A DNA stretch of 64,000 nucleotides from Curtobacterium poinsettiae (GTDB taxonomy: Bacteria > Actinomycetota > Actinomycetes > Actinomycetales > Microbacteriaceae): positions 992,001-1,056,000 of the forward strand of contig NZ_CP106879.1 of NCBI RefSeq assembly GCF_025677645.1. The letters run 5' to 3'. Made by a program: the position numbers and the translations under genes. How positions within the stretch are numbered: position 1 is the stretch's first letter; every line of letters begins with the position of its first letter. Below, piece by piece: positions 1-8,700 of this stretch. A model generated the notes under the pieces. It was not told the origin of the DNA. It ran no database searches and saw only the letters and a list, made by a program, of their open reading frames with translations.

Positions 1-16
1 GCGCTACCGTGCGAGC

Positions 17-508
17 GTGCCGTCCTTCCTCGAGGGGCTCCCGTTCCGGTGGCTCGTCCTCGCGCTCTTCCTGGTCGTGTTCTGCCGCGCGCAGGCCACG
101 TACTGGGTCGCGCGGCTCGCGGTGGCGGGTGCGTCCCGCTCGCGGTGGGGTGGCTGGTTGCGCTCGCCAGCCGTCCGTCGCGGTTCGGCGTTGCTCGACC
201 GCTGGGGCCTGCCCGTCGTGACGGTGAGCTTCGTCGTGGTCGGCCTGCAGACGGTGATGAACGCCGCAGCCGGGCTGGCACGGGTCGCCTGGTGGCGGTA
301 CACGATCGCGATGGTGCCGGGGTGCGTGGCGTGGGCGCTCCTGTACGCGACCGTCGGGCTCGCGGTGTTCTGGGCCGTCGTCGCGGCGCTCGCCGGCTCG
401 CCGTGGGGCATCGCGGCGCTCGTGGGTTTCGTGGTCACCGCCGGTGTCGCGCTGACGGTGCTGCGTCGTCGCCGCGACCGCACAGGAGGCCCATCCCGGC
501 TTCCGTAG
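17..508 (+). CDS. DedA/VTT-like integral membrane protein (5' end possibly cut)
   Basis: Small integral membrane protein with about four hydrophobic stretches and an Arg-rich cytoplasmic tail. The middle part (around residues 68-105, with VGLQTVMNAAAGLARVAW and a following helix) resembles the conserved loop and helix of DedA/VTT proteins, which are implicated in lipid flipping and membrane homeostasis. DedA proteins are usually 190-220 residues, and the frame stays open to the left edge of the window, so the GTG at 17 may be internal and the gene 5'-truncated. It ends 10 bases before the next gene. Family assignment is by motif only; no substrate can be given. Confidence 0.62.
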   Translation: MPSFLEGLPFRWLVLALFLVVFCRAQATYWVARLAVAGASRSRWGGWLRSPAVRRGSALLDRWGLPVVTVSFVVVGLQTVMNAAAGLARVAWWRYTIAMVPGCVAWALLYATVGLAVFWAVVAALAGSPWGIAALVGFVVTAGVALTVLRRRRDRTGGPSRLP

Positions 509-518
509 GCTGGCCCAC

Positions 519-1214
519 GTGACGACAGAACCGCTCCAGAACCGTCCGGTCGCCCTGGTGACCGGAGCCACCCGCGGCATCGGCCGTGCGATCGCCGCCG
601 ACCTCGGCCGCACGCATCACGTGCTCGTCGGCGGCCGGTCCGCCGACGCAGTGGACTCCATCGTCCAGGAGCTGCCGAGTGCTGCGCCGTTCGTCGGTGA
701 CCTCGGCGCGGGCGAGGTCCCGGCGCTGCCCGAGCGGCTCGACGTGCTCGTGCACTCGGCCGGCGTCGAGCAGGGCACCACCGTCGCCGAGACCCCGCGT
801 GCCGTGTGGGAGCAGGTCTTCGCGACGAACGTGTTCGCGGTCGCCGAGCTCACCCGGGCGGCGCTGCCGGCACTGCGGGTGGCGCGAGGCATCGTCGTAC
901 CGATCAACAGCGGGTCCGGGTTCCACTCCGGCCCCGGCGGTGGCGTGTACGCGGCGTCGAAGTTCGCGCTGCGGGCCTTCGCCGACGCCCTGCGTGAGGA
1001 GGAACGGGCGAACGGCGTCCGGGTGTCGAGCGTGCACCCGGGCCGCACCGACTCGGACATGCAGCGGCAGCTCGTGGCGAAGCTCGGGGAGTCCTACGAC
1101 ACCGACTACTACCTGGCGCCGGAGGACGTCGCCGCCGCGGTCCGCACCGTCGTCGACCTGCCCGAGCGCGGCACGGTCGAGTCGCTCGCGATCCGACCGA
1201 CCCGACGGCGCTGA
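519..1214 (+). CDS. SDR-family NAD(P)-dependent oxidoreductase
   Basis: Classical short-chain dehydrogenase/reductase of 231 residues. The N-terminal nucleotide-binding motif TGATRGIG lies at about residues 15-22, the NxxS strand region is present (INSGSG), and the catalytic YxxxK is Y144/K148 in GVYAASKFA. The length is typical of compact cytosolic SDRs. GTG at 519 is the first start that leaves a complete Rossmann fold; the ribosome-binding site is weak. The gene lies alone between a DedA-like gene and a convergent ABC-F gene 7 bases downstream, so context gives no substrate. Confidence 0.9.
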   Translation: MTTEPLQNRPVALVTGATRGIGRAIAADLGRTHHVLVGGRSADAVDSIVQELPSAAPFVGDLGAGEVPALPERLDVLVHSAGVEQGTTVAETPRAVWEQVFATNVFAVAELTRAALPALRVARGIVVPINSGSGFHSGPGGGVYAASKFALRAFADALREEERANGVRVSSVHPGRTDSDMQRQLVAKLGESYDTDYYLAPEDVAAAVRTVVDLPERGTVESLAIRPTRRR

Positions 1215-1221
1215 CCGCGGG

Positions 1222-2793
1222 TTACGTCAGCTCGATGCGCGCGTCGAGCTCCAGCCGCTCCAGGAACGTCGCGTCGTGGCTCACCACGACGAGTGCTCCT
1301 CGGTAGGCCCGCAGCGCGTCGACGAGCTGGTCGACGCTCGTCAGGTCGAGGTCGTTCGTCGGTTCGTCGAGCACGAGCAGCTGCGGCGGCGGGTCGGCGA
1401 GCACCAGGGCCGCCAGCGCCACCCGGAACCGCTCCCCGCCGGACAGGTCCCCGGCCGGGCGGTCGACGGTGTCCCCGCGCACCAGGAACTTCGCCAGCCG
1501 GTTGCGGACTTCGGCGACGGGGACGTGCGGGGCGTCCCGGCGCACGTTGTCGAGCACCGTGGCGGTGTCGTCCAGGCTGTCCTTCCGTTGCGGCAGGTAC
1601 GCGATCCGGTCGACGTGGGCGACGGCCGTGGTCTCGGGCAGCGGGTGCTCCCGGGCCGCGGGGTCGCCGACCAGCTGTTCGAGCAGGGTGGACTTGCCGA
1701 CGCCGTTGTCCCCGGTGACGGCGATCCGTTCCGGCCCCTGCACGATCACGTCCCGTCCACGCACCGTGACGGTCGCGATCCGCCGTGACGCCGGCACGTC
1801 CGGGTCGGGCAGGGTGACGTGGATCGACTCGTCGTCCCGCAGGCGGAGCTCGGCCTCGCGCTTGGCGGCGAGCGCGGCGGCTTCGTCGTCCGCGTACCCG
1901 ACGCGCAGTCGGCCGGCGGTCTCCTGTGCTTTCTTCCGCTGCTCGTTCGCCAGGATCTTCGGCATCGAGCGGCCCGCCTTCGCACCGGCCTTCGCACGAC
2001 GCGCGATCTTCGTCTCCGCCTCGATGCGCTGCCGCTTCTCGGTGCGGTGCCGCTGCTCGGCGACGCGGACCTCGCGTTCGACGGCCGCCTGCTGCACGGC
2101 CAGGTGCTCCTCGAACGCGCTGAACGTCCCGCCGAAGACCGTCACCGCCCCGGCGCGGAGCTCCACGGTCTCGTCGACGTGCTCGAGGAGCTCCCGGTCG
2201 TGGCTGACGAGCACGAGCGTGCCGCGCCAGTCGTCGACCAGGTCGAGGAGCAGCCCGCGGGCCCGGCGGTCCAGATTGTTCGTCGGCTCGTCCAGGAACA
2301 CGATCGGCCGGGCGCGCAACCGCACCCCGGCGACGGCGACGAGCACCGACTGCCCGCCGGACAGCGTCGACACCGGCCGGTCGAGGTCGTCGCCGTCGAT
2401 CCCGACCCGGTCGAGCACGGCGGCGGCCCGTTCCTCGAGGTCCCAGTCGTCGCCGACTGCCTCCAGCTGTGCGGCCGTGGCGTCGCCGGCCAGGACGGCC
2501 CGGAGCGCGGTGAGTGTGGGCCGGACGCCGAGCAGGTCGGCGACGGTGTCGTCGGCACCCGTCGCCAGGCGCTGCGGCAGGTGGTCGACGGGACCCGACG
2601 TCGCGATGCTGCCCGACGTGGGGTGGAGCCGGCCGGTCGCGAGCCGGACCAGCGTGGACTTGCCGGCCCCGTTCCTCCCGACCAGGCCGGTCCGGCCATG
2701 TCCGAAGGCGGCGGTGAGGTGGTCGAGCGCGACGGTGCCGTCGGGCCAGGCGAAGCTGACGTCGTGCAGGACGACGGACGGACTGGTGGGCAT
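1222..2793 (-). CDS. ABC-F family ATP-binding protein
   Basis: Duplicated ATPase without membrane segments, 523 residues, the architecture of ABC-F ribosome-associated proteins (translation factors or antibiotic-resistance proteins). Cassette 1 has Walker A GRNGAGKST, signature LSGGQ and Walker B LDEPTNNLD. Cassette 2 has GDNGVGKST, LSGGE and LDEPTNDLD. A long basic, charged linker between them (KRQRIEAETKIARRAKAGAK region) fits the P-site tRNA interaction motif. I chose ATG 2793, preceded by GGGAGA, over the GTG at 2826. The 274 bases upstream could hold a leader, but I found no clear attenuator. Whether it gives drug resistance cannot be told from sequence. Confidence 0.92.
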   Translation of the reverse strand: MPTSPSVVLHDVSFAWPDGTVALDHLTAAFGHGRTGLVGRNGAGKSTLVRLATGRLHPTSGSIATSGPVDHLPQRLATGADDTVADLLGVRPTLTALRAVLAGDATAAQLEAVGDDWDLEERAAAVLDRVGIDGDDLDRPVSTLSGGQSVLVAVAGVRLRARPIVFLDEPTNNLDRRARGLLLDLVDDWRGTLVLVSHDRELLEHVDETVELRAGAVTVFGGTFSAFEEHLAVQQAAVEREVRVAEQRHRTEKRQRIEAETKIARRAKAGAKAGRSMPKILANEQRKKAQETAGRLRVGYADDEAAALAAKREAELRLRDDESIHVTLPDPDVPASRRIATVTVRGRDVIVQGPERIAVTGDNGVGKSTLLEQLVGDPAAREHPLPETTAVAHVDRIAYLPQRKDSLDDTATVLDNVRRDAPHVPVAEVRNRLAKFLVRGDTVDRPAGDLSGGERFRVALAALVLADPPPQLLVLDEPTNDLDLTSVDQLVDALRAYRGALVVVSHDATFLERLELDARIELT

Positions 2794-3067
2794 GGGGGTG
2801 TCTCCCGGTGTCGATGCTGGGCGCACGACACCGAGGCCACCGCGGTGCGGTGGAGCGCCCGACGGGGCGCGCGATCACGGTGTCAGCGCGTGGGCTGAGC
2901 GGTACCGGTGATCGACAGCAATCCGTCTGCTTCCGTCGGGGGACCCCCGTGTCCGCCATCCGTTCCGCCGGTCGGTCTCCCGCCCCGGCGGCCCCGCGAT
3001 GACGACGAGGTGACCTCCACGGTAATCCCGTGACGCGGGCACCCGCAAGGGATGACAGGCTGGGGGC

Positions 3068-3493
3068 ATGCCGGAGAACCTGTTGCCGACCCCGTCGTCG
3101 AACCCCGAGACCCTGCTGCCCGCCGAGCCGGAGGTGACCGCCGCGATCGAGGCGGACGCCCCCGTCGCCAGCGTGGTGGTGTCCTACCCGTCGTCGAGCC
3201 TGGCGTGGGCGCTGCTCGCCGACGAGGCGTGGGCGCGCGGCGCGACCCTCGAGTCCTACGCGTACGCCCGTGTCGGGTACCACCGTGGGCTCGATGCCCT
3301 GCGCAAGGCCGGCTGGCGCGGTGTCGGTCCGGTGCCGTGGTCGCACGAACCGAACCGAGGCGTGCTGCGGGCGCTGTTCGCCCTGCGCCGTGCCGCCGAG
3401 GCGATCGACGAGCCCGGCGAGCCGGAGCGCCTGACCGACTTCCTGAACGCGAGCGACCCCGAAGCCCTGCGGGCCCTGTCCGCCGGCGCGTAG
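3068..3493 (+). CDS. DUF3151 domain-containing protein
   Basis: Soluble 141-residue protein matching the actinobacterial DUF3151 family, which has no known function. Recognisable features are the central WALLADEAWARG and YAYARVGYHRGLD segments and the WRGVGPVPWSHEPNRGVLRAL block at about residues 86-106. The length is normal for the family. ATG 3068 follows a G-rich stretch (GGCTGGGGGC). It is transcribed alone, convergent to the lacZ operon, and followed by the inverted repeat at 3507-3569. Confidence 0.88.
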   Translation: MPENLLPTPSSNPETLLPAEPEVTAAIEADAPVASVVVSYPSSSLAWALLADEAWARGATLESYAYARVGYHRGLDALRKAGWRGVGPVPWSHEPNRGVLRALFALRRAAEAIDEPGEPERLTDFLNASDPEALRALSAGA

Positions 3494-3506
3494 GTCCCGC
3501 ACGCGG

Positions 3507-3569
3507 AACACCGGTGTTCGCACTGCACGCCGCGGGATGCGGGTGTGCAACGTGCGAACACCGGTGTCT
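3507..3569. terminator. Nested inverted repeat between convergent genes
   Basis: Two outer arms, 3507-3524 and 3553-3569, are reverse complements of each other and each contains the self-palindrome AACACCGGTGTT. An inner TGCAC/GTGCA pair lies between them. It lies between the stop of the DUF3151 gene and the stop of the beta-galactosidase, so a bidirectional terminator is the simplest reading. There is no T-run. Confidence 0.6.
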
Positions 3570-3587
3570 TGCGGGGCCGCCGCCCGC

Positions 3588-6500
3588 CTAGCCCAGCAGC
3601 ACGCTCCAACTGAACGCCTGCGGCCAGAGCTGGTGCTCCGGCAACACGTCGAGCCCGCACGCCCGGCTGCCGAGCCCGTGCTGCGCGGCGTCGAGGTACA
3701 GGTACAGGTGGTCGGACGTCGGCAGCTCGTACGGGTGCTCGGCACGGTCGATCTGCTGCGCGGTCCACGGCGACAGCGTGAACCCCGCACGGTGCGACCC
3801 CACCGTGGTCACGGTGAACGGCCCGACGGACAGCTCCCGCAGGTCGGGCCGGTGCCCGGTCTCCTGCGGCCGCGAGTACGCCACCCCGAGCGATCGCACC
3901 GGCGCGGTGAACCGGCCGACACGGGCAGCGTGCGAGGAATCGGCGTACGACTCCAGCGGTCCGGTCCCGAACCAGGTGGCGTCCGCATCGGCCAGCGATG
4001 CCGGCAGGTCGAACCGCACCCCGATCCGCGGCCAGGTGACGTCCCAGGCGCCGAACGGCACGGCGTCGGTCTGCAGCACGAGCCCGTCGGACGTCAGGGT
4101 CCAGCGGTGCGTGACCTCCAGCCCCCACCCGCTGTTCGCCGCCGCGACGCGGACACGCTGCTCCAGACCGGAGTCGGTGCGTGACACCGACACCAGCCGG
4201 TGCGTCAGCCGGTCCAGCCCGCGATCGCGCCAGCGCGTCGCCGACGGGGGAGCGCTCGGGTCGCCGACTCCGTGCGTGAGCACCGGGTCCGCGGTCTCGT
4301 AGCCGCCCTGTGACGCCAGGCTGTCGTTGTCCGTGGGCGCTCGCCAGAGCTCCAGGCGGGGCCCGGCGACCACGTGGTCCTTCCAGGACACCAGGTCACC
4401 GCGGGCGTTGAACGTTCCCTCGCCCAGGTGGTCGCCGTCCCACCCCTGCCGGGAGGCCCGTGGTGCGTCCGCCGCGCGCGCCGCGACGAGCCGCTGGGTG
4501 CGTGCGACGACGTGGCCGGTGTCCGCCCACGCGGTCGGCCCCGCCAGTTCCACGGTCAGGTCGAACCAGAGCTCGTCGCCTGGTGCGAGTTCGGACGTGA
4601 CCGCGTCGAGCACCTCCGAGGGCACCGGGACCGTCGCCGACTCCCGAGCGGCGACGATGCCCGCGGCCAGGCGCCCCGAGGCCTCGACGACGCCGTTCCG
4701 CGACAGGGTCCAGCACAGCCGGAGCCCGGCGGTCGAAGCCGAGTGGTACCGGTTCTCGACCAGCACCGTCGTGTCCGAGACCGCCAGGCGGATCGGGGCC
4801 ACGACGGCGGCGAACTCGGCGAGCCCCGGCGTCGGGGTGTCGTCGGGCAGCACCAGGCCGTCCATCACGAAGTTGCCGTCGTGCACGACCTCGCCGAAGT
4901 CGCCGCCGTACGCGTAGTAGTCCTCGCCCGTGGGCGACTTCGCGAGCAGGCCGTGGTCCCGCCACTCCCACACGAACCCGCCGTGCAGCCGTGGGTACCG
5001 GTCGACCAGGGCCTCGTACTCGGCGATCTGCCCGGGGCCGTTGCCCATCGCGTGCACGTACTCGCAGTGGATGAAGGGCTTCGACCGCTGCCGAGCGGCC
5101 TCGGCCGGGCCGCAGCCGAGCAGGGGCGTCGGGGTGCCGCCGCCGATCGACTCGGTCTCCTGCAGCGTCGGGTACATCCGCGAGTAGACGTCCGTGTACT
5201 CGCCCGTGTAGTCGCCCTCGTAGTGCACGGGGCGCTCGGCGTCGCGGTCGTGCACCCACTGCGACATCGCCGCGAGGTTCCGGCCGGTGCCGGACTCGTT
5301 GCCGAGCGACCACATCACGATCGACGCGTGGTTCTTGTCGCGCTCGACGGTGCGGGCGATGCGGTCGAGGTAGGCCTCGGCCCACGCCGGGTCGTCCGAG
5401 GGGTTGCCCACCCAGTCGGTGAACAGGAACCCGTGGGTCTCCAGGTCGCACTCCAGGATCACCCAGAACCCGAGCTCGTCGGCCAGGTCGAGCACGCGGG
5501 GGTGCGGCGGGTAGTGCGAGGTGCGGATCGCGTTGACGTTGTTCCGCTTCATCAGCGCCATGTCGGCGCGGGCGTGCGCCTCGTCGAACACCCGGCCGCG
5601 CACGGGGTGGGTCTCGTGCCGGTTCACGCCGTGGAACACCACGCGCTCACCGTTCACCAGGAACCGGTCGCCGACGATCGACACGGTGCGGAACCCGAGC
5701 CGGAGCGAGACGGTCTCGCCACCGGCGGTACCGCCCGCGGCGCCCGAGCCGGCCGCCGCGGAACCGGTCGACAGCGTCGCGTCGTACAGCTTCGGCAGTT
5801 CGGCGCTCCACGGTTCGACGCCCTCGACCTCGATCGGCGCGACGTCGTCCGCCGCGGCCCAGGTCACGTCGACGCCCAGGTCGGGCACCGTGAACCGCAC
5901 CGGGAAGACCGCGTCGAGCGTCGGGAACGTGATCGTGCCGGTCCCCGTCTCCGGCCGTCCCGACGCCGCGGTGCCCGCCGAGGCAGCCGTGCCGAGCGTC
6001 GCCCGCCATCCAGCGCGCACGAACACGTCGTCGATCGGCGCCGTGGGCCGGGCGAGCAGGGTGACGTCACGGAAGATGCCGGGCAGCCACCACTGGTCCT
6101 GGTCCTCCAGGTAGGACGCCGCCGACCACTGGTGCACCCGCACCGCGAGCTCGTTCGCCCCCGGGCGCACCAGTTCGGTGACGTCGAACTCGGTCGCCAG
6201 GCGCGAGCCCGTCGACCATCCCACGAGTGTCCCGTTCAGCCACACCCGGAAGTGCGACTCGACCCCGTCGAACCGCAGCAGCACCCGGGCGGCACCGTCG
6301 AACGACGACGGCAGCTCGAACGTGCGGCGGTGGTCTCCGGTCGGGTTCTCCTCCGGCGGGTGCGGCGGGTCGATCGGGAACGGGTACTGCAGGTTCGTGT
6401 AGCTCGGCGCCCCGTGGCCGTGCAGCACCCAGTGCGACGGCACCGGGAGCTCGCCCCAGGCCGGGTCGTCGTCCTCCCCACCCTCGGTCGCGAAGTCCTC

Positions 6501-6641
6501 GGAGACCGAGGCGACGGGCGACCACCGGAACCGCCAGTCCCCGTTCAGCGACAGGGACGGGGCGTCGGTGTGCAGCCAGGCACGGGGTGCCAGCCGCGAG
6601 TCGGAGCCGGGTGCGGTGGACGAGAGTGCGGAGTGGGTCAA
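3588..6641 (-). CDS. lacZ: Beta-galactosidase, glycoside hydrolase family 2
   Basis: Large GH2 enzyme of 1017 residues, close in length to E. coli LacZ, hydrolysing beta-D-galactosides. The sugar-binding jelly roll, two Ig-like domains, TIM barrel and C-terminal beta-galactosidase small-chain domain follow in order. The general acid is E449 in GNESGTG and the nucleophile E527 in HCEYVHAMGNG; R-x-SHYPPHP is also present. There is no signal peptide, so it is cytoplasmic. The TTG start overlaps the stop of the upstream permease by four bases (TTGA), making it the last gene of a sugar ABC operon, which fits hydrolysis after import. Domain 2 has an Ala/Gly-rich insertion near residues 205-225. Confidence 0.95.
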   Translation of the reverse strand: MTHSALSSTAPGSDSRLAPRAWLHTDAPSLSLNGDWRFRWSPVASVSEDFATEGGEDDDPAWGELPVPSHWVLHGHGAPSYTNLQYPFPIDPPHPPEENPTGDHRRTFELPSSFDGAARVLLRFDGVESHFRVWLNGTLVGWSTGSRLATEFDVTELVRPGANELAVRVHQWSAASYLEDQDQWWLPGIFRDVTLLARPTAPIDDVFVRAGWRATLGTAASAGTAASGRPETGTGTITFPTLDAVFPVRFTVPDLGVDVTWAAADDVAPIEVEGVEPWSAELPKLYDATLSTGSAAAGSGAAGGTAGGETVSLRLGFRTVSIVGDRFLVNGERVVFHGVNRHETHPVRGRVFDEAHARADMALMKRNNVNAIRTSHYPPHPRVLDLADELGFWVILECDLETHGFLFTDWVGNPSDDPAWAEAYLDRIARTVERDKNHASIVMWSLGNESGTGRNLAAMSQWVHDRDAERPVHYEGDYTGEYTDVYSRMYPTLQETESIGGGTPTPLLGCGPAEAARQRSKPFIHCEYVHAMGNGPGQIAEYEALVDRYPRLHGGFVWEWRDHGLLAKSPTGEDYYAYGGDFGEVVHDGNFVMDGLVLPDDTPTPGLAEFAAVVAPIRLAVSDTTVLVENRYHSASTAGLRLCWTLSRNGVVEASGRLAAGIVAARESATVPVPSEVLDAVTSELAPGDELWFDLTVELAGPTAWADTGHVVARTQRLVAARAADAPRASRQGWDGDHLGEGTFNARGDLVSWKDHVVAGPRLELWRAPTDNDSLASQGGYETADPVLTHGVGDPSAPPSATRWRDRGLDRLTHRLVSVSRTDSGLEQRVRVAAANSGWGLEVTHRWTLTSDGLVLQTDAVPFGAWDVTWPRIGVRFDLPASLADADATWFGTGPLESYADSSHAARVGRFTAPVRSLGVAYSRPQETGHRPDLRELSVGPFTVTTVGSHRAGFTLSPWTAQQIDRAEHPYELPTSDHLYLYLDAAQHGLGSRACGLDVLPEHQLWPQAFSWSVLLG

Positions 6642-7573
6642 CCCTTGACCGATCCTTCCGTGAGGCCTCCACGCCAGAAGCGCTGGAGGACGATGATGGC
6701 GATGACGAGCGGGATGACCGAGACGAGCACCCCGCCGGTGGTGAGTTGGTAGAACTCCGGCAGGCGGTCGACCTGCGAGCGCCAGTTGTTCAGACCCAGT
6801 GTTATCGGGTACAGCTTCTGGTCTGCCAGCATGATGAGCGGCAGGAAGAAGTTGTTCCAGATCCCGACCACCTGGAACAGGAACACGGTGACGAGCGCCG
6901 GGGTCATCTGCCGGAGCACCACGGTGTGGAAGATCCGCAGTTCACCGGCCCCGTCGATGCGTGCCTGCTCGAGGAGCGCCGTGTCCACCGACGCCGCGGC
7001 GTACACCCGGCACAGGAACAGGCCGAACGGCGAGACGAGGCTCGGGATGAGCACACTCCAGTACGTGTCCGTCAGGCCCATCGACGAGAACAGCAGGAAC
7101 AGCGGCAGCGCCGTCGCGGTCCCCGGCACGAGCACGCCGCCGAGGATCGTGCCGAACACGAACTGGCGCCCCCGGAAGTCGTACTTCGCCAGCGCGTACC
7201 CGCCGGCCGCGGCGAAGTAGGTCGCCAGGACGGCACCGACGCCGGAGTACAGGATGCTGTTCGCGATCCACCGGACGAAGATGCCGCCGTCGTAGGTGAA
7301 CACCTGCTGCAGGTTGCTCCAGAGCGCGAACTCGCCGCCGAACCAGAACCCGTTCGTCGAGAACAGTGCACCCGTGGTCTTCGTCGCGGCGATGACGACC
7401 CAGTACAGCGGGACGATGAAGTACAGCGCGACGATGACGAGGATCCCCGTGACGACGATCTGCGACCGGGGGGACCGGTCGAGCTTGCGGCGCTGGTGCG
7501 CACTGATCGACGTGGTGTCGACCGGGACCGCGGTCTTCGCCGTGGCCGGCGCTTCGATGGCTTCGCTGGTCAT
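6638..7573 (-). CDS. Carbohydrate ABC transporter permease (MalG type)
   Basis: Inner-membrane permease of 311 residues with six predicted membrane helices and the EAA-type cytoplasmic loop (LLEQARIDGAGELRIFHTVVLRQMTP). It is the MalG-like half of a CUT1 sugar importer. ATG 7573 overlaps the stop of the upstream MalF-like permease by four bases (ATGA), so the much longer open frame upstream of it is spurious. No ATPase gene is present in the operon; CUT1 systems in actinobacteria often share an MsiK-type ATPase encoded elsewhere. Confidence 0.94.
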   Translation of the reverse strand: MTSEAIEAPATAKTAVPVDTTSISAHQRRKLDRSPRSQIVVTGILVIVALYFIVPLYWVVIAATKTTGALFSTNGFWFGGEFALWSNLQQVFTYDGGIFVRWIANSILYSGVGAVLATYFAAAGGYALAKYDFRGRQFVFGTILGGVLVPGTATALPLFLLFSSMGLTDTYWSVLIPSLVSPFGLFLCRVYAAASVDTALLEQARIDGAGELRIFHTVVLRQMTPALVTVFLFQVVGIWNNFFLPLIMLADQKLYPITLGLNNWRSQVDRLPEFYQLTTGGVLVSVIPLVIAIIVLQRFWRGGLTEGSVKG

Positions 7574-8700
7574 GCGTCCGCCCCCTTCGTGACGTTGATG
7601 CCGTGGTCCGGACCGGAGCGGTCCTGGAGGCGCGGTGCGGCCTGGGTGGTGACCGTCCCGGCCGACGTGACGCGCGTCTGGAGCGCGGCCCGCGCCTCCT
7701 GGCCGTCCCGCTTCGCCCGCTTGCGGCGATCTCGTTCGTCCTTCGGCGGACGGTTCGTCAGCGCGAGGAACGTGAACGACAGGATGAACGCGGCCAGGGC
7801 GATGATGACCGCCTGCGCACTCGCGACGCCGTACTCGTTGAACGCGAACGCGTTCGTGTAGGCGGCGTAGTTCGGCGTGTACTCGGTGTCGATCGCGGGG
7901 GCGACCGTGGACAGGATCTGCGGCTCCGCGAAGAGCTGCAGGGTGCCGATGATCGAGAACACCGTCGTGAGCACCAGGGCCGGTGCGATGAGCGGGATCT
8001 GGATCCGCCACGCGACCTGGAACGCGTTCGCGCCGTCCACCTTGGCGGCCTCGTAGACCTCGCCGGGGATGGACTTCAGCTGCGCCACGATGATGAGCAT
8101 GTTGTAGCCGGTGTACGTCCACGTGACGATGTTCGCGATCGACCACAGCACGCTGTCCGCGCCGAGGAAGTCCGGCTGCAACCCCATCGACTGCAGCAGC
8201 GACACGATGGGCGACAGGCCGGGCACGTACAGGAACGACCACAGGATCGTGGCGATGACGCCGGGGACGCCGTACGGCATGAAGTAGATCGCCCGGAAGA
8301 AGCCCGGCCAGCGGGCGCTCGCCGACTCGAGCAGCAGCGCGAGGATCGTGCAGGCGATGATCATCACCGGGACCTGGACGATGCCGAAGAGCAGCATGCG
8401 GCCGATCGAGGCGACGAACCCGCTGTCCTGCAGGGCGATCGCGTAGTTGTCGAACCCGGCGAACCGGCCGACGACGCCGTCCTCACCGAACAGGCCCTCG
8501 CGGTCGACGGTGGTGAACGACTGGAACAGGGCGCTGATGATCGGGATCACGAACGTCAGCAGGAACAGGGCCAGGAACGGGGCGAGCAGGATCCACGGGG
8601 CACGCTTCTGCGCGCTCGTGGCCTTCGTGCTCGTACGGAAGGCGGGACTGCCGCCAGCCGGACGACCGGTGGACCGTGGCGTGGTGGTCTGCTGGGTCAT
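7570..8700 (-). CDS. Sugar ABC transporter permease (MalF type)
   Basis: MalF-like permease, 376 residues, with an N-terminal cytoplasmic extension, six membrane helices and an EAA loop (VYEAAKVDGANAFQVAWRIQIP). It pairs with the downstream MalG-like protein. Its ATG overlaps the stop of the solute-binding protein gene by four bases. The C-terminus carries a basic, low-complexity tail of about 60 residues after the last helix (DERDRRKRAKRDGQEARAAL), longer than usual. The substrate is probably a galactoside, because the operon ends in a beta-galactosidase. Confidence 0.94.
   Translation of the reverse strand: MTQQTTTPRSTGRPAGGSPAFRTSTKATSAQKRAPWILLAPFLALFLLTFVIPIISALFQSFTTVDREGLFGEDGVVGRFAGFDNYAIALQDSGFVASIGRMLLFGIVQVPVMIIACTILALLLESASARWPGFFRAIYFMPYGVPGVIATILWSFLYVPGLSPIVSLLQSMGLQPDFLGADSVLWSIANIVTWTYTGYNMLIIVAQLKSIPGEVYEAAKVDGANAFQVAWRIQIPLIAPALVLTTVFSIIGTLQLFAEPQILSTVAPAIDTEYTPNYAAYTNAFAFNEYGVASAQAVIIALAAFILSFTFLALTNRPPKDERDRRKRAKRDGQEARAALQTRVTSAGTVTTQAAPRLQDRSGPDHGINVTKGADA

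Noticed and set aside
1109-3790. 893-codon open frame on the minus strand
   Set aside because: It is a shadow of the ABC-F gene, which has all expected motifs in the 1222-2793 frame.
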